DNA from: an uncultured Bacteroidales bacterium
GTDB lineage: Bacteria; Bacteroidota; Bacteroidia; Bacteroidales; UBA932
DNA length: 12,950 nucleotides
Reading direction: 5' to 3'
Assembly: GCA_946617545.1 (NCBI GenBank)
Contig: CAMOKK010000020.1
Span: 1-12,950 of the forward strand
In this document: positions 6,011 through 12,950 of the stretch, in pieces
Numbering within the stretch: the stretch's first letter is position 1
Layout: each line of letters begins with the position of its first letter
Translations under genes and position numbers: made by a program
The notes under the pieces: model-generated
What the model was told of the DNA's origin: nothing
The model's database searches: none
What the model saw: only the letters and a program-made list of their open reading frames with translations

Positions 6011-6022
6011 GAAAAAAATTAG

Positions 6023-6030
6023 TACCTTTG
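6023..6030 (+). promoter_or_regulatory. Exporter-operon promoter, -7 box TACCTTTG
   Basis: TACCTTTG is an exact TAnnTTTG match and is identical to the tRNA-Glu box. It lies in the 24-base gap after the phosphatase stop, only four bases before the ATG at 6035, so the mRNA would be leaderless or nearly so. The -33 region is poor. It implies that the export operon can be read independently of the phosphatase gene. Confidence 0.7.
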
Positions 6031-6034
6031 TCGC

Positions 6035-6901
6035 ATGAACAGCGACAGCCCCTTTTCCACTGAAAGCCGTCAGAGAAACCTAAGCAGTCCCGACCAGATT
6101 GGGACCGTCCTCAAAATAACGGCCCTGCCCACGTACCTGCTCGCCTTTACCGTCCTGCTGCTGATAGGCGCCTTCTTTGTCTGGGGCTTCCTGGGCACGG
6201 TTTCGGACAAGGTCTATTACAGCGGCGTGGTATTCCCCCTCCAAGGGACTTCCGACGTCTCGCTTCCCAACAAAGGCATGATCCGCACCATGTTCGTGCA
6301 TGGCGGAGACCACGTTACCCGTGGGCAGACCGTGGCCCTGGTCTCCGTGGGAGACAGCTACAGCATCCTTACCAGCACGGTGGAGGGCACCGTGATAAGC
6401 ACCAAGGTGGACAACGAACCCTTCGAGGCCTTCGAGCCCATCCTGAGCGTGGTGGACGGCATGGACCCCCGGAGCGGGAAGGCCATGCTCATCGCCTACG
6501 TGGACAACGCCGGCCAGCGGCACATCAAGGAAGGCATGGGCGCCCAGGTTTGGCCGGAAAACGAAAAAAGGGACGAAATAGGCTATGTGAGGGGCCGCAT
6601 CACCCGCATTGACCGCTACCCCGTGGCGGCCGATGTGGTGCGCCAGACCCTCCGGAGCGAAGAAATGGCCGACAGGCTCCTCACCGCCGGGACCACGATG
6701 TACCAGGTGAACATCGAGCTGTTCACCTCGGCGGAGAATCCCGCCGAGTACGACTGGTCCTTCGGAGAGCCGGACGACGTGAACATGAATATCGGCACCT
6801 ATTGCTCGGTCCTGACGGAAACCCGTCGCCGGAGCATGTTCCGCTATCTGTTTGACTCGGCCCGGACGCGCTTCCGCGCCGTAAAACTGCGCCTGGAATG
6901 A
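6035..6901 (+). CDS. NHLM-type membrane-fusion (HlyD-like) secretion protein, 288 aa
   Basis: This is the inner-membrane adaptor of the exporter. A cytoplasmic N-tail with LSSPDQIGTVLKIT (16-29), one helix (about 31-54) and the following GTVSDKVYYSGVVF segment match the start of NHLM bacteriocin system secretion proteins, where the same order of 'SSPEQL', helix and 'GxxxxKVxGxG' occurs. Two lipoyl half-motifs follow (about 73-104 and 108-138), then a beta-barrel region (about 148-230) and a short basic C-tail. The two lipoyl halves are joined directly: the coiled-coil hairpin that normally contacts TolC is missing, making the protein much shorter than the 400 or so residues usual for HlyD adaptors. 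The stop overlaps the next start by four bases (ATGA). The start is set by the -7 box four bases upstream. Family placement is by recognition, not by search. Confidence 0.8.
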   Translation: MNSDSPFSTESRQRNLSSPDQIGTVLKITALPTYLLAFTVLLLIGAFFVWGFLGTVSDKVYYSGVVFPLQGTSDVSLPNKGMIRTMFVHGGDHVTRGQTVALVSVGDSYSILTSTVEGTVISTKVDNEPFEAFEPILSVVDGMDPRSGKAMLIAYVDNAGQRHIKEGMGAQVWPENEKRDEIGYVRGRITRIDRYPVAADVVRQTLRSEEMADRLLTAGTTMYQVNIELFTSAENPAEYDWSFGEPDDVNMNIGTYCSVLTETRRRSMFRYLFDSARTRFRAVKLRLE

Positions 6902-8622
6902 AAAACAACGGCACAGTGGCCCTGGTCCTGCGCTTCATGCGGGGCAGCATGGGCTTTTTCGGAGTCACGTTCCTGCTGCTGATCGGGGACATGGCCTCCC
7001 ATGTGCTGCCGCCGTTCTTTCAACAGGTTTTCACGGACAACATCATCACGCAGAAGAACCCGGAGTGGTTCACGCCCCTGATGATTTTCTACATCCTGCT
7101 CTTTGTACTGGAACTGGTGATGTGGCTGCTGCTGAACCCCCTGCGCAAGAGGGAGTTCGCCAAGCTGGGCATCAACGCGTCGTCCCGCTACGTGATCAGC
7201 CTGCTCAAACTGCCCATGGATGCCATCGACCGTTTCTCGGCCGGTGAGCTGGCCGCCCGCTACTCCGGCATCAAGAAGATTGGCACCACCATGGACCACC
7301 TTTCCTTCGCCCTGGTGCTGGTGGTGCGGCCGGTCCTCTGCGCCTGGCTGCTCATGATGTACAGCTGGAAACTGGGCCTGGTGGTCATTCTCTCCATGCT
7401 CTCGCTGCTGGCGGTGATGCGCCTCACGGCCAAGTCCATCAAGAAGAAAGCCCGGGGTTCGGAAGTGACGGACGCCCGGCTGCAGGGAGTCACCACCACC
7501 GGCATCAAGAACATAGAGACCATCAAGTCCATGGGCGGCGAGCGCATCTTCTTCTCCAAGTGGGAAGAGGCCTATGTAAACGCCCTCAACGCCCGTGTAC
7601 GCACGGCGTCCGGCGCCATGACCACGGGTTCCCTCCCCCTGCTGGTGCTGAACTTCTGCAACGCCCTCATCCTCTGCCTGGGTGCCTGGTACATCCTGCA
7701 GGGAGAACTTACTCCGGGTATGCTGCTGGCCTCCCAGGCGCTGGCGGTGAGCATCAACTTCCCCATCAATTCGTTCATATCGGCCACCCAGGAGCTCTTC
7801 CGCTCCCATGCGGCCATGGAACGCCTGGAAGAGGTGGAAGAGGCGGCCCGGGGCCGGGAGCTGGTGATTCCGGATCCGGAGTCCCTGCCGGACAGCAACA
7901 AGCTTACGGGAGAGGTGGAACTGCGGAACGTCACCTTCGGCTACGACCGCAGCCAGCCGCCGGTGCTCCGGAACTTCTCCCTCACCATCCATCCCGGGGA
8001 AAGGGTGGCCTTCGTGGGCTTCTCCGGCTGCGGAAAAAGCACCATCGCCAAGCTCATCTCCGGCCTGTACGAGCCCTGGGAAGGCGAAGTCCTGCTGGAC
8101 GGCATCCCCGTGCAGCAGGTGAACCGGGCGGTCAAGAACAATTCCCTCTCCGTGGTGAACCAGGACATCACCCTCTTCGAGGGCACCATCGAGGACAATA
8201 TCAAGATGTGGGACAGTTCCATCGAGGACTTCTCCATGGTATTGGCGGCCAACGACGCCCAGATCCACCAGGACATCGCCAACCGGCCGGGCGCCTACCA
8301 GTCCCTGCTCAGCGAGAACGGCAAGAACTTCAGCGGCGGACAGCGCCAGCGCATAGAGATTGCCACGGCCCTGGCCAAAGACCCCACCATCCTCATCATG
8401 GACGAGGGCACATCGGCCCTGGACCCCAAGACCGAAGACCTGGTGATGCAGCATGTGGGGCACCTGGGCATCACCACCATCCTGATCGCCCACCGCCTGA
8501 GCACCATCCGGGACTGCGACTGCATCTACGTGATGGAGCGCGGCCAGGTGCTGCAGAAAGGCACCCACGAGGAACTCCTGCAGCAGGAGGGGCTGTACAA
8601 AGAACTGATGAAATACGCCTGA
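6898..8622 (+). CDS. NHLM-like ABC exporter subunit lacking the C39 peptidase domain, 574 aa
   Basis: This is a half-transporter with a membrane domain (helices within about 18-40, 58-80, 135-175 and 245-285) and a C-terminal ATPase. Motifs are intact: Walker A GFSGCGKST (374-382), Q-loop Gln422, signature FSGGQRQR (478-485), Walker B with Asp502 and catalytic Glu503, and H-loop His532. The membrane part, with VLPPFFQQVFTDNII (36-50) and FSAGELAARYSGI (113-125), resembles the 'peptidase/ATP-binding' member of NHLM bacteriocin transporters. Those begin with about 130 residues of C39 peptidase that trims leader peptides. Here the protein starts directly at the first helix, and the four-base overlap with the upstream gene leaves no room for a lost domain. 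It probably pairs with the next ABC subunit as a heterodimer. Without the peptidase it may export an untrimmed or non-peptide substrate. Confidence 0.88.
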   Translation: MKNNGTVALVLRFMRGSMGFFGVTFLLLIGDMASHVLPPFFQQVFTDNIITQKNPEWFTPLMIFYILLFVLELVMWLLLNPLRKREFAKLGINASSRYVISLLKLPMDAIDRFSAGELAARYSGIKKIGTTMDHLSFALVLVVRPVLCAWLLMMYSWKLGLVVILSMLSLLAVMRLTAKSIKKKARGSEVTDARLQGVTTTGIKNIETIKSMGGERIFFSKWEEAYVNALNARVRTASGAMTTGSLPLLVLNFCNALILCLGAWYILQGELTPGMLLASQALAVSINFPINSFISATQELFRSHAAMERLEEVEEAARGRELVIPDPESLPDSNKLTGEVELRNVTFGYDRSQPPVLRNFSLTIHPGERVAFVGFSGCGKSTIAKLISGLYEPWEGEVLLDGIPVQQVNRAVKNNSLSVVNQDITLFEGTIEDNIKMWDSSIEDFSMVLAANDAQIHQDIANRPGAYQSLLSENGKNFSGGQRQRIEIATALAKDPTILIMDEGTSALDPKTEDLVMQHVGHLGITTILIAHRLSTIRDCDCIYVMERGQVLQKGTHEELLQQEGLYKELMKYA

Positions 8623-8625
8623 GCC

Positions 8626-10731
8626 ATGAGTAATCTTTTGTTCGACCAGCTGGTTCAGCGCATTGAAGGAGACCGGAAGGCCCTCAACGAGGCTTCCGAG
8701 GTGTTCCGCGGCATGATTGACCGCAAAACCTGGCTGCGGCTCACGCACCAGCGGGATATTCCGGTGGATATCAGGCGGCTGGAGGAGATTTTCTACCAGC
8801 AGCAGATTTTCTTCCGCCAGATCAAGCTGGACGGCCCGTGGTGGAACCGCTGCAGCGGCAAGGTGCTGGCCTTTACAAAGGAGGGAGACATCCCCGTCAT
8901 CCTGGCCCCGCGTTTTGCCGATTATGCCTTCCTGGACCCCAAGAGCGGCAAAAACTGCCGGGCCTCCAAGGACGGCGACCTGCTGAAGCCGGAAGCCTTT
9001 TCCCTCTGCTATCCCCTGCCGGAAGGGAAGCTCACCACCGTCTCTTTCCTGAAATATGCCCTGCTGCAGCTGAGCGTCTACGACTATCTCTGTGCCCTCC
9101 TGGCCTGCCTGGGCGTGGTAATCCTCACCATGGTGACGCCCTACATCTGCAAGCTGCTGTTCAACGAGGTCATCCCTTCCGGAGACTCGGCCCAGCTGCT
9201 GCCCATCGCGGTGCTGCTGTTCAGCGCGGCGGCCGGACTGGTGATGGTGCAGCTTTCCCGCAACTTCCTGGTGGTGCGCATGAAGGACAAGACGGAGTAT
9301 GCGCTGCAGGCCCCGCTGATGACGCGCCTGCTGGCCCTGCCCACCACTTTCTTCAAGCGCTTCGCCCCGGGAGACCTTTCCAACCGGGTGCTCTCCGTGG
9401 TGAGGCTGTTCACCCAGCTCTCCGAGGACATGCTCTCCACCATCCTCTCCCTGGCGTTCACCGTGGTCATGTTCATCCAGTTCTTCACCTACGGCGGTCC
9501 CCTGCTGTACACGGGCATCCTGGTGCTGGGGGTGTACATGCTGGCCATCTACAGCGTGTACTATTACCGCAAGAAAGTGCAGGACAGCGCCAACGCCAGC
9601 GCATCCAAGCTCACGGGCCTCATCTACAACCTGGTGGCCGGAGCCCAGAAAATCCGCACCAACGGGGCCGAAATCAGGGCCTTCAAGCACTGGGCGGTGG
9701 CCTATGAGCCCTCCGAGCCCTACAGCAGCCGCTATCCCGCCATGTTCACCATCGGCAACTCCCTCAGCTACAACGCCCGTCTGCTGCCGCTCATCGTGAC
9801 CATGCTGGCGGCCTGGCACTACGGGCTGGGCCTGTCGGACTACATTGCCTACTGCAGCGTCCTCACCCTGGCCACCCAGGCCATCGAGAACTTTGAGCGC
9901 ATCACCAAGGACGTAGCCCTGCTGGGGCCGGAGCTCAAGCTGTGCACCCCCATCCTGGAGGCCGAATCAGAGACGCAGGCCGGCACCGAGCTGCTGCAGA
10001 GCGTGAGCGGAAACATCTCCATCAACGGTCTCAAGTTCCGCTATTCCCCGGACATGCCGTACATCTTCGACGGCCTGGACCTGCACATCCATCCCGGAGA
10101 CTACGTAGCCCTGGTGGGCCCTTCCGGCTGCGGCAAGAGCACGCTGGTGCGCCTGCTGCTGGGCTTTGAAAAGGCCGAGAGCGGCTCCATCTTCTACGAC
10201 GAGCACAACCTGGAAGACGTGAACCTGCCCAGCCTGCGCCGCTATTGCATGAGCATCTGCCTGCAGGACGGCCAGCTGGTGGAAGGGACCGTACGGGACA
10301 ACATCCTCTTCGGCAACGACTGGTACGACGACGGGGAAGTCTGGGAAGCCGCCCGCATGGCCGCCCTGGACAAAGACATCGAAGGGATGCCCCTGGGGCT
10401 GGAGACGCCCATATCGGCCGACGGGCAGGGCGTATCCGGCGGGCAGCGCCAGCGTATCCTGATGGCCCGCGCCCTCATCCGCAAGCCCGACATTATCTTC
10501 CTGGACGAGGCCACATCGGCCCTGGACAACATAAGCCAGCATGTGATTACCGAAAACCTGGCCCGGATGAAATGCACCCGCATCACCATCGCGCACCGCA
10601 TGAGCACCATCCGGCAGTGCAACCGTATCATCGTGTTAAACGAAGGGAAGGTGGCCGAGGACGGCAGCTACGACGAGCTCCTGGCCAAGGGCGGCCTTTT
10701 CTCTGAAATCATTAAACGCCAGACCGTATGA
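8626..10731 (+). CDS. NHLM-like ABC exporter subunit with N-terminal accessory domain, 701 aa
   Basis: This is the second half-transporter. Residues 1-140 form a soluble domain with LDGPWWNRCSGKVLAF (68-83), an LDPKSG turn (103-108) and a PLPEGKL segment (130-136). That layout is typical of the non-peptidase 'ATP-binding protein' of NHLM bacteriocin systems and lacks the C39 Cys/His active site. Helices follow (about 150-178, 190-212, 268-312 and 385-410). The ATPase has Walker A GPSGCGKST (498-506), Q-loop Gln547, signature VSGGQRQR (603-610), Walker B with Asp627 and Glu628, and His657. Both NBDs of the pair keep their catalytic glutamates, so neither looks degenerate. The gap to the preceding ABC gene is three bases, and the stop overlaps the TolC-like start by four bases. 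No Shine-Dalgarno is seen, so translation is probably coupled. Confidence 0.88.
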   Translation: MSNLLFDQLVQRIEGDRKALNEASEVFRGMIDRKTWLRLTHQRDIPVDIRRLEEIFYQQQIFFRQIKLDGPWWNRCSGKVLAFTKEGDIPVILAPRFADYAFLDPKSGKNCRASKDGDLLKPEAFSLCYPLPEGKLTTVSFLKYALLQLSVYDYLCALLACLGVVILTMVTPYICKLLFNEVIPSGDSAQLLPIAVLLFSAAAGLVMVQLSRNFLVVRMKDKTEYALQAPLMTRLLALPTTFFKRFAPGDLSNRVLSVVRLFTQLSEDMLSTILSLAFTVVMFIQFFTYGGPLLYTGILVLGVYMLAIYSVYYYRKKVQDSANASASKLTGLIYNLVAGAQKIRTNGAEIRAFKHWAVAYEPSEPYSSRYPAMFTIGNSLSYNARLLPLIVTMLAAWHYGLGLSDYIAYCSVLTLATQAIENFERITKDVALLGPELKLCTPILEAESETQAGTELLQSVSGNISINGLKFRYSPDMPYIFDGLDLHIHPGDYVALVGPSGCGKSTLVRLLLGFEKAESGSIFYDEHNLEDVNLPSLRRYCMSICLQDGQLVEGTVRDNILFGNDWYDDGEVWEAARMAALDKDIEGMPLGLETPISADGQGVSGGQRQRILMARALIRKPDIIFLDEATSALDNISQHVITENLARMKCTRITIAHRMSTIRQCNRIIVLNEGKVAEDGSYDELLAKGGLFSEIIKRQTV

Positions 10732-12146
10732 AAAAGGGCTTGATGCTATTCCTCCTCCTCTGCGGAGCCTCCCTCCTGAGCCGGGCCCAGAGCCTGGAAG
10801 AGGTGATAAGGCTGGCCCAGGACAGCACCGTCACGGCTTTCCAAAGCCGATATGAATGGGAATCGGCCCAGGCCCGGAACGCGCAGTTCGAAGCCCTTCG
10901 CAAGCCCCAGCTGAACCTTCACTTCAAGCCCAACTACTACCGGATGATTATCGACCCGTTCCGGGACTATGTGTATCTGCGCAACTTCGACCGCTTTTCC
11001 GCATCGGCCCAGCTGATGCTCACCCAGAAGGTGCTGCCCTTTGGCGGAGACGCCTATGTGGGCACCCAGGCCCTCTGGAGCGAATATTTCACGCGGGACA
11101 ACCAGAACCGGCCGCGGGACTTCGTGGCCACGCCCCTCATTGTCGGGTACCAGCAGGCGCTGCTGGGATACAACCCCTTCCGCTGGGAGAAAGCCGCGGA
11201 AGACCAGCGCTTAGAGGCCGCCCGCAAGGAATACAGCACCCGCCTGTACCTCATTGCCGAAGAAAGCGCCAAGCGCTATTTCCGCCTGGTATGCGCCCAG
11301 GGCCGCGTGGACATGTGCGAGCGCACCCGCAGGACGGCCGATACGCTCTACGCCATCGCGAAGGAGAAGGCGGGCATCGCCATGATAACCCTGGCCGAGC
11401 TCCGCTCCCTGGAGCTGCAGCGGCTCAATGCCACCAATGCGCTGCTGTCGGCCCGGAATGAAGAAAAACTGGCCCGGGAATCCCTGGCGGCCTATCTGCG
11501 GGTTGACGAAAGCTTCTTCCGGGACGAGCGCCTGGAGATTCCCACCCGCACCCGGGAAATCCGGCTCACGCCGGAGGACGCGCTGCAGCTGGCCCGCAGC
11601 GGCAGCCCCGTGGTGCAGCAGCGGCAGACCGCCCTCACCGAAGCCCGCGGCCTGCAGGAAAAGGCCCGCAAGGAGCGGGGCGTCAAGGTGGGCGTGGACC
11701 TGAATATCGGCATGCAGCAGATTAACGACCACTTCCTGGGTGCCTACAAAAATCCGCAGTTCTATATGCTGGGAGCCGTCACCCTCACCGTTCCGCTGCT
11801 GGACCACGGGGCCGCCCGGAAGGGACATGCCGCCGCAGCAGCCTGGCAGGAGCGTCAGGAGCAGGCCCTCCGCGAGGCCGAACGCGCCCTTCAGGAAGAC
11901 GTGCTCACCACCCTGGAAAACCTCCGTTCCCATGAGCAGCTGCTGCAGATGACACAGGAAGCCGTGGCCATGGCCGATGACGTGTTCGAGCTCACGGCCG
12001 AGAACTACGCCAACGGCCTCTGCGACATCAACACCTACTCCCTGGCGCAGACCCGGCGGGACAACGCCTACAACCAGCACCTGACGGCGCTGGCCGGTTA
12101 CTGGACCACTTACTATCATTTATTAACCCTCACGCAGCATGAATAG
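10728..12146 (+). CDS. TolC-like outer-membrane efflux protein, 472 aa
   Basis: This is the outer-membrane channel. A signal peptide (Lys2-Lys3, hydrophobic core, likely cleavage after Ala20) is followed by the two structural repeats of the OEP family. The first helical hairpin includes GIAMITLAELRSLELQRLNA (216-235). The second includes ENYANGLCDINTYSLAQTRR (425-444) and ends in an aromatic WTTYYHLL tail. A PLLDHGAARKG stretch (356-366) matches the family's conserved beta-strand/helix junction. The N-terminal barrel part is rich in aromatic strands (about 60-150), as expected. It would connect the ABC pair to the outside through one of the two adaptors in the operon. It overlaps the upstream ABC gene by four bases and the downstream adaptor gene by eight. 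Confidence 0.92.
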   Translation: MKKGLMLFLLLCGASLLSRAQSLEEVIRLAQDSTVTAFQSRYEWESAQARNAQFEALRKPQLNLHFKPNYYRMIIDPFRDYVYLRNFDRFSASAQLMLTQKVLPFGGDAYVGTQALWSEYFTRDNQNRPRDFVATPLIVGYQQALLGYNPFRWEKAAEDQRLEAARKEYSTRLYLIAEESAKRYFRLVCAQGRVDMCERTRRTADTLYAIAKEKAGIAMITLAELRSLELQRLNATNALLSARNEEKLARESLAAYLRVDESFFRDERLEIPTRTREIRLTPEDALQLARSGSPVVQQRQTALTEARGLQEKARKERGVKVGVDLNIGMQQINDHFLGAYKNPQFYMLGAVTLTVPLLDHGAARKGHAAAAAWQERQEQALREAERALQEDVLTTLENLRSHEQLLQMTQEAVAMADDVFELTAENYANGLCDINTYSLAQTRRDNAYNQHLTALAGYWTTYYHLLTLTQHE

Positions 12147-12950
12147 GCATCTTCCCCTCCTTGTTCTCCTGGCACTGGCATCGTGCCACTCCCGCGTATC
12201 GGCCCCGGCGCCTCCCCAGGAAGCCGCTGTAACGGTGGAGCAGGCTCCGGATAACGGGAACCAGAGCCTCCAGCGCACCATTGAAAGCGAGGGCTTCTCC
12301 AGCAAGGGAAGCATCCAGGCCGTCACGGAAGTGCCTGTGTACAGCCGTATCAGCGAGCAGATTGTGTCCTTCGACATTGAGCTGGGCCAGCGGATTCGCA
12401 AGGGAGAGGTGGTGGTGCGCCTGAGCCGGAGCATGCTGGAAGACAAGATTGCCCGGAGCAAGGCCGAGCTGGAAAAGGCCGAATACCAGTACCAGGCCAT
12501 TCTGATGGGCCAGGGATACAAGCGAAGCCAGCTGGACGAGGCTCCCGACGAAATCAAACGGCAGGCCCGCATCAACAGCGGCTACAACACGGCCCTGGCC
12601 TCCCTGAAGCTCCTGGAGCACGAGCTGGAGTGCTGCACCATCACCGCGCCCATCAGCGGGGCCGTGAGCCGCCTGGGCGCCACCCTATACAGCGCCGCCA
12701 CGCCCGGCGTCCCGCTCTTTTACATCGTGGACACCGAACACCTGAAAGTGTGCTTTGACGTATTGGAGAACGAGCTTCACAAGTTCCAGAAGGGAACCCC
12801 CATCCAGGTTATCTCCGTGGCCTATCCCTCCGAGATTCACAAGGCGGAAGTGTCGGCCGTCAGTCCCGTGGTGGAGAGCAGCGGCATGGTCCGCCTGGAG
12901 GCCACGCTGCAGCCCCATCCGCACCTGATGCCCGGCATGACGGCCATTGT
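12139..12950 (+). CDS. Lipoprotein membrane-fusion protein, RND/MacA type (partial, 3' end cut off)
   Basis: The frame is open from ATG 12139 to the window end (270 codons). Residues 1-16 are a lipoprotein signal with lipobox Leu13-Ala14-Ser15-Cys16. Then come a first lipoyl half with an IELGQRIRKGEVVVRLS turn (80-96), a short helical hairpin rich in Lys, Glu and Ala (about 97-162), a second half-lipoyl with ITAPISGAVSRLG (168-180), and beta-barrel segments through LMPGMTAI at the edge. This is the layout of periplasmic adaptors of RND or MacAB-type tripartite pumps. Unlike the adaptor at the start of the operon it has a hairpin and is lipid-anchored rather than helix-anchored. It overlaps the TolC-like gene by eight bases. 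In such operons the next gene is often an RND or MacB-like permease; that gene would lie outside the window. Confidence 0.88.
   Translation, partial: MNRHLPLLVLLALASCHSRVSAPAPPQEAAVTVEQAPDNGNQSLQRTIESEGFSSKGSIQAVTEVPVYSRISEQIVSFDIELGQRIRKGEVVVRLSRSMLEDKIARSKAELEKAEYQYQAILMGQGYKRSQLDEAPDEIKRQARINSGYNTALASLKLLEHELECCTITAPISGAVSRLGATLYSAATPGVPLFYIVDTEHLKVCFDVLENELHKFQKGTPIQVISVAYPSEIHKAEVSAVSPVVESSGMVRLEATLQPHPHLMPGMTAI

Noticed and set aside
6011..6034. Possible precursor-peptide gene or lost C39 peptidase remnant before the exporter genes
   Set aside because: Only 24 bases separate the phosphatase stop from the adaptor start, too few for any peptide gene. The adaptor-ABC junction is an ATGA overlap with no spare sequence.
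7560..8633. A 357-codon alternative-frame ORF inside the first ABC gene
   Set aside because: It runs in the same direction but in another frame, giving a Gly/Pro/Arg/His-rich product typical of frame-shifted GC-rich coding sequence.
6844..9819. A 991-codon open frame on the minus strand opposite the exporter genes
   Set aside because: It is antisense to three strongly supported genes. Its translation is rich in His, Gln, Gly and Val with no recognisable domain, as expected from the complement of GC-rich, C/G-ending codons.

Overview
The window looks like a chromosomal piece of a GC-rich gut-type Bacteroidota, probably order Bacteroidales (inference). The evidence is four to six promoters with the Bacteroidota -7 box TAnnTTTG (two with a clear TTTG -33 box about 20 bases upstream), almost no Shine-Dalgarno sequences, a zinc-free type B L31, and the gene families present: GH33 sialidase, exported Gfo/Idh/MocA lipoprotein, NamZ/DUF1343 and DUF486. 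The genus cannot be fixed from sequence alone.

Left half (1-4606, all minus strand): a two-gene mucin or sialoglycan unit (sialidase, then a GH109-like lipoprotein cut by the window edge, overlapping by 16 bases); type B L31 with its own promoter and terminator; and glmM-namZ, joined by a one-base stop/start overlap. GlmM makes glucosamine-1-phosphate for wall synthesis, and the NamZ-like protein belongs to a MurNAc-releasing family, so this half has an amino-sugar theme. The L31-sialidase gap holds a 113-base imperfect palindrome. The namZ-L31 gap holds a small REP-like hairpin, and the L31 leader holds a perfect 14-base palindrome. No gene-free stretch exceeds 300 bases; the longest is 1541-1770.

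Middle (4676-6010, plus strand): a small four-helix DUF486/DMT membrane protein transcribed divergently from glmM, tRNA-Glu(CTC) with promoter and terminator, and an IphP-type tyrosine phosphatase that begins directly behind the tRNA terminator.

Right half (6035-12950, plus strand): one tightly packed operon with overlaps of 4 and 8 bases or a gap of 3 bases. It encodes an NHLM-type membrane-fusion protein, two different ABC exporter subunits related to the NHLM (nitrile hydratase leader microcin) bacteriocin transporter pair, a TolC-like outer-membrane protein, and a second, lipoprotein membrane-fusion protein cut by the window end. The first ABC subunit lacks the N-terminal C39 leader peptidase found in its NHLM relatives, and the first adaptor lacks the coiled-coil hairpin. 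No precursor peptide or modification enzyme is visible. I read this as a peptidase-less NHLM-like trans-envelope exporter of unknown substrate. It is the most unusual system in the window.
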